Shown here piece after piece: positions 53,232-63,733 of a stretch of 64,000 nt of DNA. The first letter of the stretch is position 1. The number at the start of each line of letters is the position of its first letter. The stretch spans positions 62,001 through 126,000 of the forward strand of contig NZ_OY782774.1 of the NCBI RefSeq assembly GCF_963678245.1, given 5' to 3'. This DNA is from an uncultured Sunxiuqinia sp. (GTDB lineage: Bacteria; Bacteroidota; Bacteroidia; Bacteroidales; Prolixibacteraceae). The translations under genes and the position numbers were made by a program. Under the pieces are notes generated by a model. The model ran no database searches. It saw only the letters and a program-made list of their open reading frames with translations, and was not told the origin of the DNA.

Positions 53232-53657
53232 ATGGCAAAAAACGAATTCTATACTTCATTTTTAGGAACAGGTTGGAGCTTTCCACCTGAATTCTCAACA
53301 AAAGCGGAACAGGTTCGCATGTCTACCGACGAAAGAGATATTGAAGAAAGCCTGCAGATCTTATTGTCAACAAGATTGGGGGAGCGAATCATGCATCCCG
53401 ATTATGGGTGTGACTTAACCGATCTGATTTTTGAACCACTAAGCGTAGCGGTAAAAACGTACATATCCAATTTGGTCGAAACAGCAATCTTGTATCACGA
53501 ACCGCGTATCCTGTTGCATAAAATTGATTTGTTGGCTGATAGTGAGAATGAAGGATTGGTGAAAATTAAAGTTGATTATACAATCAGTTCAACAAATTCG
53601 AGAAAGAATTTCGTCTACCCATTCTACATCAACGAAGGAACAAACCTCAATAAATAA
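53232..53657 (+). CDS. eCIS baseplate wedge protein (gp25/GPW family, Pvc9-like)
   Basis: An ATG at 53232 gives 141 aa (MAKNEFYTSFLG...), which fits better than an upstream TTG at 53223. The GPW/gp25 fold has the conserved LSTRLGERIMHPDYGCDL segment (~46-63), including the ERxMxPxxG core. The C-terminus carries TNSRKNFVYPFYI. It joins the sheath-initiating baseplate complex with the J-type protein encoded 5 bp downstream. Confidence 0.94.
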   Translation: MAKNEFYTSFLGTGWSFPPEFSTKAEQVRMSTDERDIEESLQILLSTRLGERIMHPDYGCDLTDLIFEPLSVAVKTYISNLVETAILYHEPRILLHKIDLLADSENEGLVKIKVDYTISSTNSRKNFVYPFYINEGTNLNK

Positions 53658-53662
53658 TACAA

Positions 53663-56600
53663 ATGAAGGATTGTAAGGATAAAATACCGGTTTTAGTTCG
53701 CGACGGCACCAGCCAGTCTGATCGATTTCCAAAAAGTTTAGATCCTTCTTTTGTGAAGATTGATGGGCGGTCGGAAAGTGATCTGATTGATTATGCGCTT
53801 CAGTTTGCCGAAATGCTCAATTATTATGATTGGGAGAATCAGTTTGCCGGAAATTGGATGCCTTTCCTCAAGCAGCTAAAAAATGATCCGAAAGCTACGC
53901 TGAGTGGAGCAATGAAACCACAAGCGGGCTTGTTTCTAACTTTTCTGCGTTTGTTCCGACAACAGCAGGATCAGATGAATGGATTGACCCAAAAACATTT
54001 AGATGCGTTTTTTCGCGATGTGCTTCACGTTCAGCCTAAATTGGCTAAAGCTGATCAGGTACATGTTTTGTTTGAACTGGCCAAAAAAGTTGATCCAACA
54101 CTCGTGAAATCAGAGACCTTGCTGAAAGCCGGAAAAGATTCAGATGGCAACGAATTGACCTATCAGGTGCTAGACGATGTCTTTGTTAATCACACGACGG
54201 TTGGTACCATAAAGAGCATTTTGGTTGATCCGATTAATAACGATGCTGTCCATTACGGAGAAATGGCAAACAGTGTTGGTGGCATTGAAGAAGAGCTTCC
54301 TGAGGACGATTCTAAGTGGCCGGCTTTCGGAAGAAAAAACTTTCCGAAAGCCGAGATTGGTTTCGCTCTGGCGAGTCCGGTTTTGTGGTTGCGGGAAGGA
54401 GATCGGACCATTCAGGTGACCATAAAGCTCCAAACCGATGAACTTGATATCCCAAATCAGGTACTTCAAAATGCCTTTAAAATATATTTGAGTGGTGAAG
54501 AAGAGTGGTTGGGGCCTTACTATTCGACTCCTTCCTTAAAGAAAGTATCTGGACAATTTGAGCTTGTTTTTAGCATCAATTTGCCAACAACAGAAAAGCC
54601 GGTGGTGTATTTCGACAGCCAGGTTTTAGATGGCGATTTCCAAACTATCTTTCCTACGATGAAGGTTGTTCCGGATACTTCTTCTTCAAACTATCTGAAT
54701 AGCTATTTGCAGGGTGTTACGTTGGCTAGTGCTCGGATTAACGTTGAGGTGAAAGGAGTAAAATCGCTTAAAGTTCGCAATGACCATGGGGTACTGGATC
54801 CCTCTAAGGCATTCTTACCATTTGGAGCAGAGCCTGTTCAGGGAGCCTCCTTTGACGTGGGTTACCCCGAAGCGTTTACAAAAAGGCTGAACGAGTTTAA
54901 GATCATGGTCGATTGGATGAATGTGCCTACGGTCAACCTGAGAAACTGTTATAGTTCATCATACAACGGAGATGACTCATGGCTGAATTTTTATCTGTCG
55001 GCTAATCAGTTTAAAGCGAATTTGAGTTACCGGAATAAGAAAGGGGAGACCAGTACGAAAACCGTTAATTTGTTTAACTCTTCCAATAACAAAAACCGAG
55101 CAACTTATACGGTTTCAGAAAGTCCTTTGCTGGTTGCACTTGTGCCACAGTTAATGTTGAGTAAACAATTGGCCGTTTCATCAAGTAGAAAGATCTCAAC
55201 CCTTTTTCAACGTAAATACCGTTTTTTGCAGGGAAATAAGTTGCTTCGAAAACCATTTCCTAAAATACAGTTGCAAACAGAATCGCCGGATGAGGGATTT
55301 GTCACTCTGGAGTTGTTGGACGATTTTTTGCATCGCGAGTATCGTCAAAAGTATGTAAAAGCTACTGTTCAGTTTGCTCCGGGAAGTACATTACACCTGC
55401 CCAAAGAACCTTATCAGCCGAAAATAAAAAGCATATCACTTGACTACAAAGCATCGTCGACAACAGTCGATTTTTCGTTGACGGACGAAGATTCATTTGC
55501 AGATAAAGATGTTGAATTTTTCCAGGTAGGAGCATTTGGGCAGCGCGAACGACATGGCTATTTGTCGAGTCACTCTAAGGTTCAAACAGTAGGAAATACT
55601 TTATTGGCGGACTGTTCGCAGCAGGGGCAGTTGCTGATTGGCTTAAAGAACTGGAGCAAAGGGCAAATAGTAAACTTATTGATTCAGGTTGCTGAAGGCA
55701 GTGCCAATCCTCAAAAAGAAAAAGAGCCAGTCAATTGGGCTGTGCTAATTGAAGACGATTGGCAGGAGCTAAATTCTGACTACCTGCTGGCCGATGCAAC
55801 TAATGGTCTGTTGAAAAGCGGAATTGTAAAACTCAATTTGCCCCATGATGCTTCAAAAGAGCACAATTGGTTGCCTGATGATATGGTATGGATCAGAGCT
55901 TCGGTAAAAGCCAATCAGGATGCGGTTTGTCAATTGATCAATATTCACGCGCAGGCAGGTTTGGTTGAGTTAGTAGAGCCGGAAAATCATCCCAGTCATT
56001 TGCAAACATCACTGGCGGGTGAAACAATTAGTAAGCTGGTCAGTCCCATTGGTGCCATCAAAAAGGTTACTCAGCCTTATGCCAGTTTTGGTGGTCGCTC
56101 CGATGAAAAGGCCGAAGCCTATTACACTAGAGTGAGTGAGCGTTTGCGCCATAAAAACAGAGCCGTCACACTTTGGGATTACGAGCGACTGGTACTTCAA
56201 GAGTTTCCTGAGATCAGTAAGGTGAAGTGCTTGAACCATTCTTGTGACACCTTGGAGCGTGCTCCCGGGCATGTGAATATAATTATTGTTCCCGATCTTC
56301 AGAATAAAAACGCGGTGAACATCCTTCAGCCAAGAGTGAGCAAAGCAACTTTGGAAGATGTCAAAGTTTTTGTGAAACCGTTGGCTCCTTTGCTCATCGA
56401 AGTTCATACCAGCAACCCTTCGTACGAAGAAGTTCAACTCGAATTTGAGGTAAGCTTCATAAAAGGCCATGAGTATGGCTATTATCGAAAAGAATTGAAT
56501 CGTGAGCTAATCGAGTTTTTGTCGCCTTGGTCAACCGGAAAACAGGCTGAAATTTATTTTGGAGGCCGAATAGAAAAATCAGTTTTACTCAAATTTGTTG

Positions 56601-56746
56601 AAACCCGAAGCTATGTTGATTTTGTCTCTCATTTCAAAATGTATCATAAAACATCATCCAAGGATGTAGAATCAGCAATTACTACTAATGCGCGAGCCAT
56701 TTTGGTGTCGCACGCCGAACACCTTATTCACAACTATAACAGTTAG
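53663..56746 (+). CDS. eCIS baseplate J-type protein (Pvc11/gp47-like)
   Basis: A 1027-aa large baseplate protein. The N-terminal third begins with an acidic/aromatic segment (DYALQFAEMLNYYDWENQFAG). The central region (~480-760) is beta-rich. The C-terminal part holds the J-like signature: YASFGGRSDEKAEAYYTRVS, NRAVTLWDYERLVLQEFPEI, KVKCLNHSCDT. Homologues form the wedge ring around the hub. Length is within the range of Pvc11-like proteins. A second baseplate protein follows after 6 bp. Confidence 0.9.
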   Translation: MKDCKDKIPVLVRDGTSQSDRFPKSLDPSFVKIDGRSESDLIDYALQFAEMLNYYDWENQFAGNWMPFLKQLKNDPKATLSGAMKPQAGLFLTFLRLFRQQQDQMNGLTQKHLDAFFRDVLHVQPKLAKADQVHVLFELAKKVDPTLVKSETLLKAGKDSDGNELTYQVLDDVFVNHTTVGTIKSILVDPINNDAVHYGEMANSVGGIEEELPEDDSKWPAFGRKNFPKAEIGFALASPVLWLREGDRTIQVTIKLQTDELDIPNQVLQNAFKIYLSGEEEWLGPYYSTPSLKKVSGQFELVFSINLPTTEKPVVYFDSQVLDGDFQTIFPTMKVVPDTSSSNYLNSYLQGVTLASARINVEVKGVKSLKVRNDHGVLDPSKAFLPFGAEPVQGASFDVGYPEAFTKRLNEFKIMVDWMNVPTVNLRNCYSSSYNGDDSWLNFYLSANQFKANLSYRNKKGETSTKTVNLFNSSNNKNRATYTVSESPLLVALVPQLMLSKQLAVSSSRKISTLFQRKYRFLQGNKLLRKPFPKIQLQTESPDEGFVTLELLDDFLHREYRQKYVKATVQFAPGSTLHLPKEPYQPKIKSISLDYKASSTTVDFSLTDEDSFADKDVEFFQVGAFGQRERHGYLSSHSKVQTVGNTLLADCSQQGQLLIGLKNWSKGQIVNLLIQVAEGSANPQKEKEPVNWAVLIEDDWQELNSDYLLADATNGLLKSGIVKLNLPHDASKEHNWLPDDMVWIRASVKANQDAVCQLINIHAQAGLVELVEPENHPSHLQTSLAGETISKLVSPIGAIKKVTQPYASFGGRSDEKAEAYYTRVSERLRHKNRAVTLWDYERLVLQEFPEISKVKCLNHSCDTLERAPGHVNIIIVPDLQNKNAVNILQPRVSKATLEDVKVFVKPLAPLLIEVHTSNPSYEEVQLEFEVSFIKGHEYGYYRKELNRELIEFLSPWSTGKQAEIYFGGRIEKSVLLKFVETRSYVDFVSHFKMYHKTSSKDVESAITTNARAILVSHAEHLIHNYNS

Positions 56747-56752
56747 AAATAC

Positions 56753-59362
56753 ATGAAAGAAAGTCCGGTCATATCAAAAATAAATAAGCAGGATGAAAAT
56801 CCCGGGAATTATTATTGGCTTCGGGAGCAGGGCCTGAAATATATTCAGGAGCTTTCCGGGCAAATTTGGACGGATTATAATACACATGATCCGGGAGTAA
56901 CCATTTTAGAAATTTTGTGTTTTGCCTTGACTGACTTGGATTACCGGACAAGTTTCCCGATTGAAGATTTGCTGGCCGAGGAAACCGATAATGAGCAAGC
57001 AATGCACGAGCAATTTTTATCGGCTATTAAAGCATTGCCGTCGCGCCCGGTAAGTATTGCCGACTATCGCAAGTTATTGATCGATATTCCCGGTGTTAAA
57101 AATGCCTGGCTAAAGAAAGGTGACTCTGAAGTGCCTGTCTATTTCAACAAAGAGAAGGAAGAATTAACAACGCTAAAAACAGGCTTAAAAACCATTGACC
57201 CGATAGATATCAAAGGGATTTATAAAGTAATTATCGAATTTGAATCCGAGTTGAAACCGGCTCAGCAAAAAGCAATTTTGGCAGAAGTTGAGCTTCGTTT
57301 GCATGCCAATCGAAATCTGTGCGAAACCTTTGATTCAGTAGAGCCCATCACACCACAGGACTTTATTCTGTGTGGAGAGATTGGCTTGTCTTCAAGTGCG
57401 AAGATTGAAGAAGTGGAGGCCAAAATTCTGTTTGAAGTGCAAAACTATTTATCGCCTTCGGTTCATGCTTATACACTTCAGGAAATGCTCGATAAAGGCA
57501 AAAAAGCCGAAGAGATTTTTGAAGGGCCTTTGTATCAAGATTCGGAGCAACTTTTTTCGGGTGGCTTTATTGACGATGATGAACTGGAAGCCTCCAACTT
57601 AAAATCGACTATTTATTTGTCTGATCTGATTCTCCTGATCATGGATATTGATGGCGTTGAGTCGGTGCGCGATTTAATTATTCAACCCAATGTGGCTAAA
57701 CTTCCCAAAAACTGGGATAAGTGGGTGGTGCCAATCGAAGAAAACAAACAAACACATTTAGATACTGACCAATCGCGCATGGTATTTTACAAAGATTTGT
57801 TGGCTTTTCGGTCAAACAAAACCTTGATTGATGCCGAACTGACTGAGCTGAATGAAGCTGCCCAAACAGCCTTTGAATCAGTGAAAATTAGCGATTTCAC
57901 AATGATAAACGGCGAATATATCGATCCGGCTTCTTATTTGTCGGTGGTGAAAGAATTTCCTACAAACTACGGTATTGGCGAAATCGGCTTGCCGGCTCAG
58001 GCAACTTTAGAACGGAAAGCCCAGGCTCGACAACTGAAAGCGTATTTGTTATTTTTTGACCAGTTAATGGCTAATTATTTTGCTCAGCTTTCCAAAGTGA
58101 AGAAGCTATTCTCGACAGATAGCTCAATCAGCCAAACCTATTTCACACAGCTTGTTGAGGGGATGGATGATATCGAAAATTTACTGGGAGACTGGGGAAA
58201 TGCGAATAATAACCTGAAACAGATTATTGAAGATGAAGATCTGTTTTATCAACGTCGGCATCAGTTTCTGGATCATTTGTTGGCACGCTTTAACGAGCAG
58301 TTTACCGACTATGTGCACTTAATGTACTCGATGTCAGGCGAGCTTAGCGAGCGTGAAGATATGTTGGAAGATAAATCCAATTTTTTGCAGAATTACGAAT
58401 GGATTTCGCGCAATCGTTCAGCTGGTTTCAATTTTACATTGAAAGATGAGCTGTGGAATACTTACAATGTTTCAGGACTTCAACACCGTGTGGCTCATTT
58501 GCTGGGAATTCGGAATTACAAGCGCCGCGATTTGGCGCGTATTCAGTATGATATTTACGATGAAAAAGATGACGATGATATTACCGAATATCGGTTTCGG
58601 GTGATTGATAGCGAAACCGACAAGATACTGATTAGTAGTAGTACGCGTTATCTGGATGAAGATGATGCCATTGCCGAAATGAAAGCCTGTGTGGCTTTGG
58701 GTACCGATTTGGAGAACTATGAGTTGAAAGAAACTACCGACGATCGTTTCTATTTCAATTTGGTCAATCAGGAAAAAGAAGTGATTGGTCGTCGGATAGA
58801 ATATTTTGAAACGGTGGAGGAACGCACCGAAGCCATCAAATATCTGAGACGCTTTTTGCAGACAAACTACAGTAGCGAAGGGCTCTTCGTAGTAGAACAT
58901 GTGTTGTTGCGACCCGTGGTGAAAGGGTATCCGGTATTTGAAATATGCGAAAGAAAGGATTCTAATTACTTAGTGAAAGATCCGTATTCGTATCAGATTT
59001 CTGTGATTTTACCGGCTTGGGAAAAGCGTTTCCAAAACATGGATTTCCGCCGTTTTGTGGAGAAAACCATTCGTCTGGAAACTCCGGCTCATATCTTCCC
59101 TAAGATATGTTGGATCAATGAAATTCAAATGTCAGAATTTGAAGATTGTTACCAGGAATGGTTAGAAGCCTACGCAATTTATCCGAAATACGCTACGAAA
59201 TACAAAGAAAAGCTCCAGTGTCTGTTGGATATTCTGGTTCGTTTAAAGAATGTTTACCCACAGGGAACTTTACACGACTGTATTGATGGAGGTGATGAGA
59301 ATCCCATGATTTTGAACCTGACGAGCCTTGGCTCAATGAAAAATAAAGATAGTAAACAGTAG
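56753..59362 (+). CDS. eCIS baseplate protein (Pvc12-like)
   Basis: An 869-aa protein with the recognisable N-terminal block YYWLREQGLKYIQELSGQIW and TDYNTHDPGVTILEILCFAL (together ~21-61), typical of Pvc12/gp6-gp7-like eCIS proteins. The C-terminal part has FICWINEIQMSEFE-type and EVEHVLLRPVVK-like segments. It is thought to form the outer wedge with Pvc11. The gene is separated by 58 bp from the unrecognised 902-aa gene. Confidence 0.9.
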   Translation: MKESPVISKINKQDENPGNYYWLREQGLKYIQELSGQIWTDYNTHDPGVTILEILCFALTDLDYRTSFPIEDLLAEETDNEQAMHEQFLSAIKALPSRPVSIADYRKLLIDIPGVKNAWLKKGDSEVPVYFNKEKEELTTLKTGLKTIDPIDIKGIYKVIIEFESELKPAQQKAILAEVELRLHANRNLCETFDSVEPITPQDFILCGEIGLSSSAKIEEVEAKILFEVQNYLSPSVHAYTLQEMLDKGKKAEEIFEGPLYQDSEQLFSGGFIDDDELEASNLKSTIYLSDLILLIMDIDGVESVRDLIIQPNVAKLPKNWDKWVVPIEENKQTHLDTDQSRMVFYKDLLAFRSNKTLIDAELTELNEAAQTAFESVKISDFTMINGEYIDPASYLSVVKEFPTNYGIGEIGLPAQATLERKAQARQLKAYLLFFDQLMANYFAQLSKVKKLFSTDSSISQTYFTQLVEGMDDIENLLGDWGNANNNLKQIIEDEDLFYQRRHQFLDHLLARFNEQFTDYVHLMYSMSGELSEREDMLEDKSNFLQNYEWISRNRSAGFNFTLKDELWNTYNVSGLQHRVAHLLGIRNYKRRDLARIQYDIYDEKDDDDITEYRFRVIDSETDKILISSSTRYLDEDDAIAEMKACVALGTDLENYELKETTDDRFYFNLVNQEKEVIGRRIEYFETVEERTEAIKYLRRFLQTNYSSEGLFVVEHVLLRPVVKGYPVFEICERKDSNYLVKDPYSYQISVILPAWEKRFQNMDFRRFVEKTIRLETPAHIFPKICWINEIQMSEFEDCYQEWLEAYAIYPKYATKYKEKLQCLLDILVRLKNVYPQGTLHDCIDGGDENPMILNLTSLGSMKNKDSKQ

Positions 59363-59420
59363 ATCATTTTTACGATTGATAACGAAATAGCAAAAGCAGC
59401 AACTTTTAACACACAGCATC

Positions 59421-62129
59421 ATGGAAAGCAACTTATTCAAATTGAAAAACAGACTGGATCAATTCCCAGTCTTCGAAGAAAACCAGGTGTTAACAGAAAA
59501 TCATCTCAACCAGGTTGTGAATTATCTCGATCAGCAAACACGGTTGAGCCGACGAAATTTGCATGGTTATGGAACCGTCTGTGGTTTAAAGCTGAGTGTG
59601 GTCAATCGTCAGTTGTTCCTTTCAAAAGGTTGTGGACTCACAACCGATGGCGATTTGCTGGAATGGCAAACGGATACCAGCTTTCCCAATTTCAGGTTAT
59701 TTAAAGATGATCAGGTGAAGTATCCATTATTTCAAGATGCCGTTGTTTATGAGTTGCTGCCAACAGGTGTAAAAGAAGAGGATCAGATGAGTTTTAGCGA
59801 GTTTGCCCAACAAACAGAGCGGAAGCTAAGTGATTTTGCGATACTGCTTTATCTGGAAAGTTATTTGTATGATCCGGATTTGTGTGCAGGAGGCGACTGC
59901 GATAATAAGGGACAAAAGCAGATTAATAAATTGCGTGTGCTTTTGGTATCCAAGTCGGCTGCTGCTCAACAAGCCAGCTTGCTTTCTGCCGGGAAATCGT
60001 TTTTTAAGCTCAACAAGATTTCTGTTCAGCGATTGGTGATGACTCCCGGAACTTATGACAACTATACCAAGCTGGCGAATGCTTATCAATCGATTATAAA
60101 AACAACAAGTCAGTCGTTGCAGGAAGCCTTAAAAAGCAGTTATGCCCAGCTAAGTTTCTTGTTGGCTGAATCATTCAACAACGTCAATCCGACAGTTGTT
60201 TGGAATCAGAAACTAGCGCAAGTCTCAGCTTCCACGGCCACAACGGGAAAACAATACGTGTATGCCTTCATAAAAGATGTAGTACAGGCTTACAACGAAT
60301 TTGTTGATTCTTGTTATCAGCTGAATGTCGCTTGTTTAGCTGATATCGGTTTGTCGTCCAAGCATTTATTTATTGGCGATGCTACGGCTCAAATTGACGA
60401 TAAAAAGGATCCGTATCGACAACAATTTGTAGAAATACCCTATCAAAGCGAAGGGCGGGAGAAATTGCAAAAATGCCTTTTCCTGTTTAAACGTATTGGC
60501 GCCTTAATTCAATCGGCTGATTTCTTGGTTGATACAAAGATTAAAATAACACCATCAAGTTTGAATGATTGTCTGGGGGATAAAGCGATTCCAGCATATT
60601 ATCAGGCTGCAGGGAGCGCTCGACTTTTCGAAAACTGGAATTTTGATTTGACTCAAAAAGATCGAGAGCTTAGCATTCAGGGTTATCACGCATCGCAGTA
60701 TTCGCAACTGCCTGAGGTTGTAAATCCGCTGAGTTATGATTTGACTAATACCGATCATTTTCGGATTGAAGGGCATTTGGGTAAGTCGTTTAAAACAGCT
60801 TTCGAAACACTGAAAAGCATGATTACTAGCAATAATCTGCCTATCAAAGTGCTACCGATCATGATTGAAACCGACTTTGAACGTGCATGGGTATGGCCGG
60901 GCTTGAAATACTATGGAATGGAAATTATGCATAAGCTTTATCGCGACGAACTGGTCAATAATCTGAATGAATTAAAACGCTTTAATGTAGAGCTCAACGA
61001 CAAAGTGCAGGCTGCTGATGATGAGGAATTACCTCCACGGAATATTGAGTCTAACTCACTTTCGTTAAAAGCATTTACGGCTCAGCAAACCAACTTAGTC
61101 AACCAGAAAATTACAACGACCAAGCAATTTCTGGCTAAGTCCATTGTTGATTTTGATCATGATTCCTTCGAAAATAACTACAAAGAAGTGATATCGAATG
61201 GAGCAGCATTAAATAAAGGAATTAAGGGAGTTACGTTTGCATCGGCTTACACGCCGCTCGAAAAAACGGTTAATAACATCAATTTTAGCAAGCTGAAAGG
61301 CTTGTCAGAATTGATCAAAAGGCGTGCTGAGAAAGACAAGGAAAAATCAATGTTGCAAACTTTTCTGGAAGAGCATCCCGGATTGGAACATACCGGCGGT
61401 GTGCCGCGTGGAGGAACATTTGTGTTATTGTATAGTTCTTCAACTAAAAAAGTAGTGGCTGATATGAGTTTGCCGTATTGGTATGTTGATATTCCAGTTC
61501 AGGAAGTGCCGGAAGAATCAGATGTTTCAGACGATAATTTAGTACTCGACTGGAAATTCAATAACGACATTTTCGTATATACCAACCAAAATAATAAACT
61601 AAAAGAAAACTTGTCACATCTCAACCTTCAATTTGACCAGCTGAAATTCGATGTGGAAACACAGAAAACGAACCTGAGTAGTTATCAAGGAAGTATTAAT
61701 ACGCTGATTCAAACTATTCCTTCCTATCAAATTGATTATGGAAGCATAGGCGGCGTTACAGCAGACGTGCAAGATCTGGACCTGGCGAAAAATGTTGGTT
61801 TACTTACAGAGATGAATAATTACAAGATGACTTTGGAAAACCAGATCAATACCGGAAATGCAACAGATGCTGAAAAAGCGGTTTACAATGACATGGAAAT
61901 GGTAATGGCCGGAATTGTGGAAGACACCATTGTGAAAACCTCTAAAACAAGCTCTGATATTGTGAAAGGAAGTGATGAAGCTAAATCGCTTGAAATGATG
62001 GTCAATTTGACTAAAAACTTACAGAGTGATGGCGCTAAGTCTAAAGTTCGGAATGTAGTAGAGACTGTAAAAACAGAGTCGTCAGCAAAAACAAACTATG
62101 TGAAGACACTTGGAATGTTTCGATTATAA
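59421..62129 (+). CDS. Unrecognised 902-aa eCIS-linked protein (position of a fiber/adaptor)
   Basis: No named family is recognised. The N-terminus (FEENQVLTENHLNQVVNYLD, then RRNLHGYGTVCGLKLSV and GCGLTTDGDLLEW) resembles a capsid/baseplate-type jelly of short strands. The middle has helical segments. Residues ~710-760 look coiled-coil (NQNNKLKENLSHLNLQFDQL), and the tail is helical and Ser/Thr/Lys-rich. No signal peptide is seen. Its place, between Pvc12-like and tape measure, matches the position of Pvc13-type tail-fiber genes, but sequence does not prove that. A lineage-specific targeting, fiber or cargo protein are alternatives. Confidence 0.6.
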   Translation: MESNLFKLKNRLDQFPVFEENQVLTENHLNQVVNYLDQQTRLSRRNLHGYGTVCGLKLSVVNRQLFLSKGCGLTTDGDLLEWQTDTSFPNFRLFKDDQVKYPLFQDAVVYELLPTGVKEEDQMSFSEFAQQTERKLSDFAILLYLESYLYDPDLCAGGDCDNKGQKQINKLRVLLVSKSAAAQQASLLSAGKSFFKLNKISVQRLVMTPGTYDNYTKLANAYQSIIKTTSQSLQEALKSSYAQLSFLLAESFNNVNPTVVWNQKLAQVSASTATTGKQYVYAFIKDVVQAYNEFVDSCYQLNVACLADIGLSSKHLFIGDATAQIDDKKDPYRQQFVEIPYQSEGREKLQKCLFLFKRIGALIQSADFLVDTKIKITPSSLNDCLGDKAIPAYYQAAGSARLFENWNFDLTQKDRELSIQGYHASQYSQLPEVVNPLSYDLTNTDHFRIEGHLGKSFKTAFETLKSMITSNNLPIKVLPIMIETDFERAWVWPGLKYYGMEIMHKLYRDELVNNLNELKRFNVELNDKVQAADDEELPPRNIESNSLSLKAFTAQQTNLVNQKITTTKQFLAKSIVDFDHDSFENNYKEVISNGAALNKGIKGVTFASAYTPLEKTVNNINFSKLKGLSELIKRRAEKDKEKSMLQTFLEEHPGLEHTGGVPRGGTFVLLYSSSTKKVVADMSLPYWYVDIPVQEVPEESDVSDDNLVLDWKFNNDIFVYTNQNNKLKENLSHLNLQFDQLKFDVETQKTNLSSYQGSINTLIQTIPSYQIDYGSIGGVTADVQDLDLAKNVGLLTEMNNYKMTLENQINTGNATDAEKAVYNDMEMVMAGIVEDTIVKTSKTSSDIVKGSDEAKSLEMMVNLTKNLQSDGAKSKVRNVVETVKTESSAKTNYVKTLGMFRL

Positions 62130-62245
62130 GTAGTGCGGATAATTTAGTGTCATGTTTCGAGTCTTTTACAATTTGTGATAGAAGCGAAACAGAAAATATC
62201 AAACAAATAGGTCCGTGACCTTAATTTAAATACGCCCCAGCTAAA

Positions 62246-63733
62246 ATGGAAAAAGAAAAGCATCATATAATTCAAGGACTTCAAGTTGAGATCAATGTTG
62301 CCAATAAACAAACTGGCCAGGCTGCAGCCGATCAAACTCAGGATATCATTAAAAATAAGATCATTCCAATTACAGAGAAAGTGTTGGATGAATGGTCCGA
62401 TGAAAACACACATATCCAGCTGGATCGTCTGGAGATTGATTTGGGAACCATTCCGTTTGATGATTTGGCAAATGAAATGCCGGATCTATTTGAAACAAAA
62501 ATTAAGGAAACATTGAAGGGTTTGTTTTTGCAAAGGCAGGAGATCGAAGAAGAATCACGCGATAATGCTGAGTATCCGAAGGTCTTATTAGATCAACTTA
62601 TCTTCTTTCTGCAAAAAGGGCACTTCCCATGGCAATTGCATGTTGCTTACAAAAATCCTGATGAGATTGTGTTAGAATTGTTGAATGACGACAGTTCACA
62701 GCTGATGAAACAACTAAAACCACTTTTGATTTCGAATGATGTGTTGAACCGCTTGATTCGTTCGCTGCATTCGGATACCATTGACTTGTTTTTAGCCGAA
62801 ATTGCTTTCTCAGATGCGGCTACACAAGCTATGCTTCTGATTGGGGAGCTGGCACGTTTCAATCACATGCAAAATATTCATTTTGGTCGGGAGCAAATTG
62901 AAGCCGCGGTATATCGACAGGCTATTAAGCGAGCTGCTCTCGGGCAGATTATTTTTACAGGCGAATCGGTGGCGAAAGTTGTTAGCGAGTTGCTCTTGTT
63001 TCTTAACTACGATCGAAAGCAAATTCCGGAGTACGTTAGGCAATTCTCAATGTTTGCAAAGTCAGAAAGGTTTTTAGCGCAATTTATAGATGTGATTGAT
63101 GAACTGACAAAGGAAGGGAGATTGGACGAATTGGATCGTCCTGATTCTGCAAACGAGGAAAACAGGAAAAAGCAGAAACCCGACAAAAAGGTCGCCGAGC
63201 AGGAACAAGGAAAAGAGCAGGTTGAAGACTCTACTATTTGTAACCTTGACAATGCCGGCTTAGTTCTGCTTTATCCCTATTTAAAACATCTTTTTGAGCA
63301 CTTGAAGTGGATGGAAAACAACCAGTTCAGAAACGAAAATAGGCGAGCACAAGCCGTATTGTTGACCGACTATTTGGTTTATGGTGAGCAGGACTTTGTT
63401 TCGGAGCATAAGTTGGTATTAAATAAAATCTTGTGCGGGATGCAGTCAAAGAAGGCTTTAAGTCCTTTGGTTGAAATAGGCGAGCAGGAAAAAAAGGAGG
63501 CTGATAAGCTTCTGATTTCAGCGATCAAACATTGGAGCATTATAAAAAATACATCGCCAGACGGATATCGCCATTCTTTTTTGAAACGAGACGGCGTATT
63601 GAAATTTGTAACTGAAAGTTGGCAGTTGAACATTGAACGTAAAAGTTACGATATATTGTTAGAATCGTTGCCTTATACAATCAGTATTATTCAACTGCCT
63701 TGGATGACTAATAAACTGAAAGTGGAATGGTAA
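62246..63733 (+). CDS. eCIS tape measure-type protein (Pvc14-like)
   Basis: A 495-aa protein with the CIS tape-measure opening (HHIIQGLQVEINVANKQTGQ, IQLDRLEIDLGTIPFDDL). Helical, Lys/Glu-rich regions follow, with a charged segment (NEENRKKQKPDKKVAEQEQG) at ~305-325. Such proteins set the length of the tube and sheath. A 116-bp gap precedes it, larger than elsewhere in the locus. Its stop overlaps the next start (TAATG). Confidence 0.85.
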   Translation: MEKEKHHIIQGLQVEINVANKQTGQAAADQTQDIIKNKIIPITEKVLDEWSDENTHIQLDRLEIDLGTIPFDDLANEMPDLFETKIKETLKGLFLQRQEIEEESRDNAEYPKVLLDQLIFFLQKGHFPWQLHVAYKNPDEIVLELLNDDSSQLMKQLKPLLISNDVLNRLIRSLHSDTIDLFLAEIAFSDAATQAMLLIGELARFNHMQNIHFGREQIEAAVYRQAIKRAALGQIIFTGESVAKVVSELLLFLNYDRKQIPEYVRQFSMFAKSERFLAQFIDVIDELTKEGRLDELDRPDSANEENRKKQKPDKKVAEQEQGKEQVEDSTICNLDNAGLVLLYPYLKHLFEHLKWMENNQFRNENRRAQAVLLTDYLVYGEQDFVSEHKLVLNKILCGMQSKKALSPLVEIGEQEKKEADKLLISAIKHWSIIKNTSPDGYRHSFLKRDGVLKFVTESWQLNIERKSYDILLESLPYTISIIQLPWMTNKLKVEW

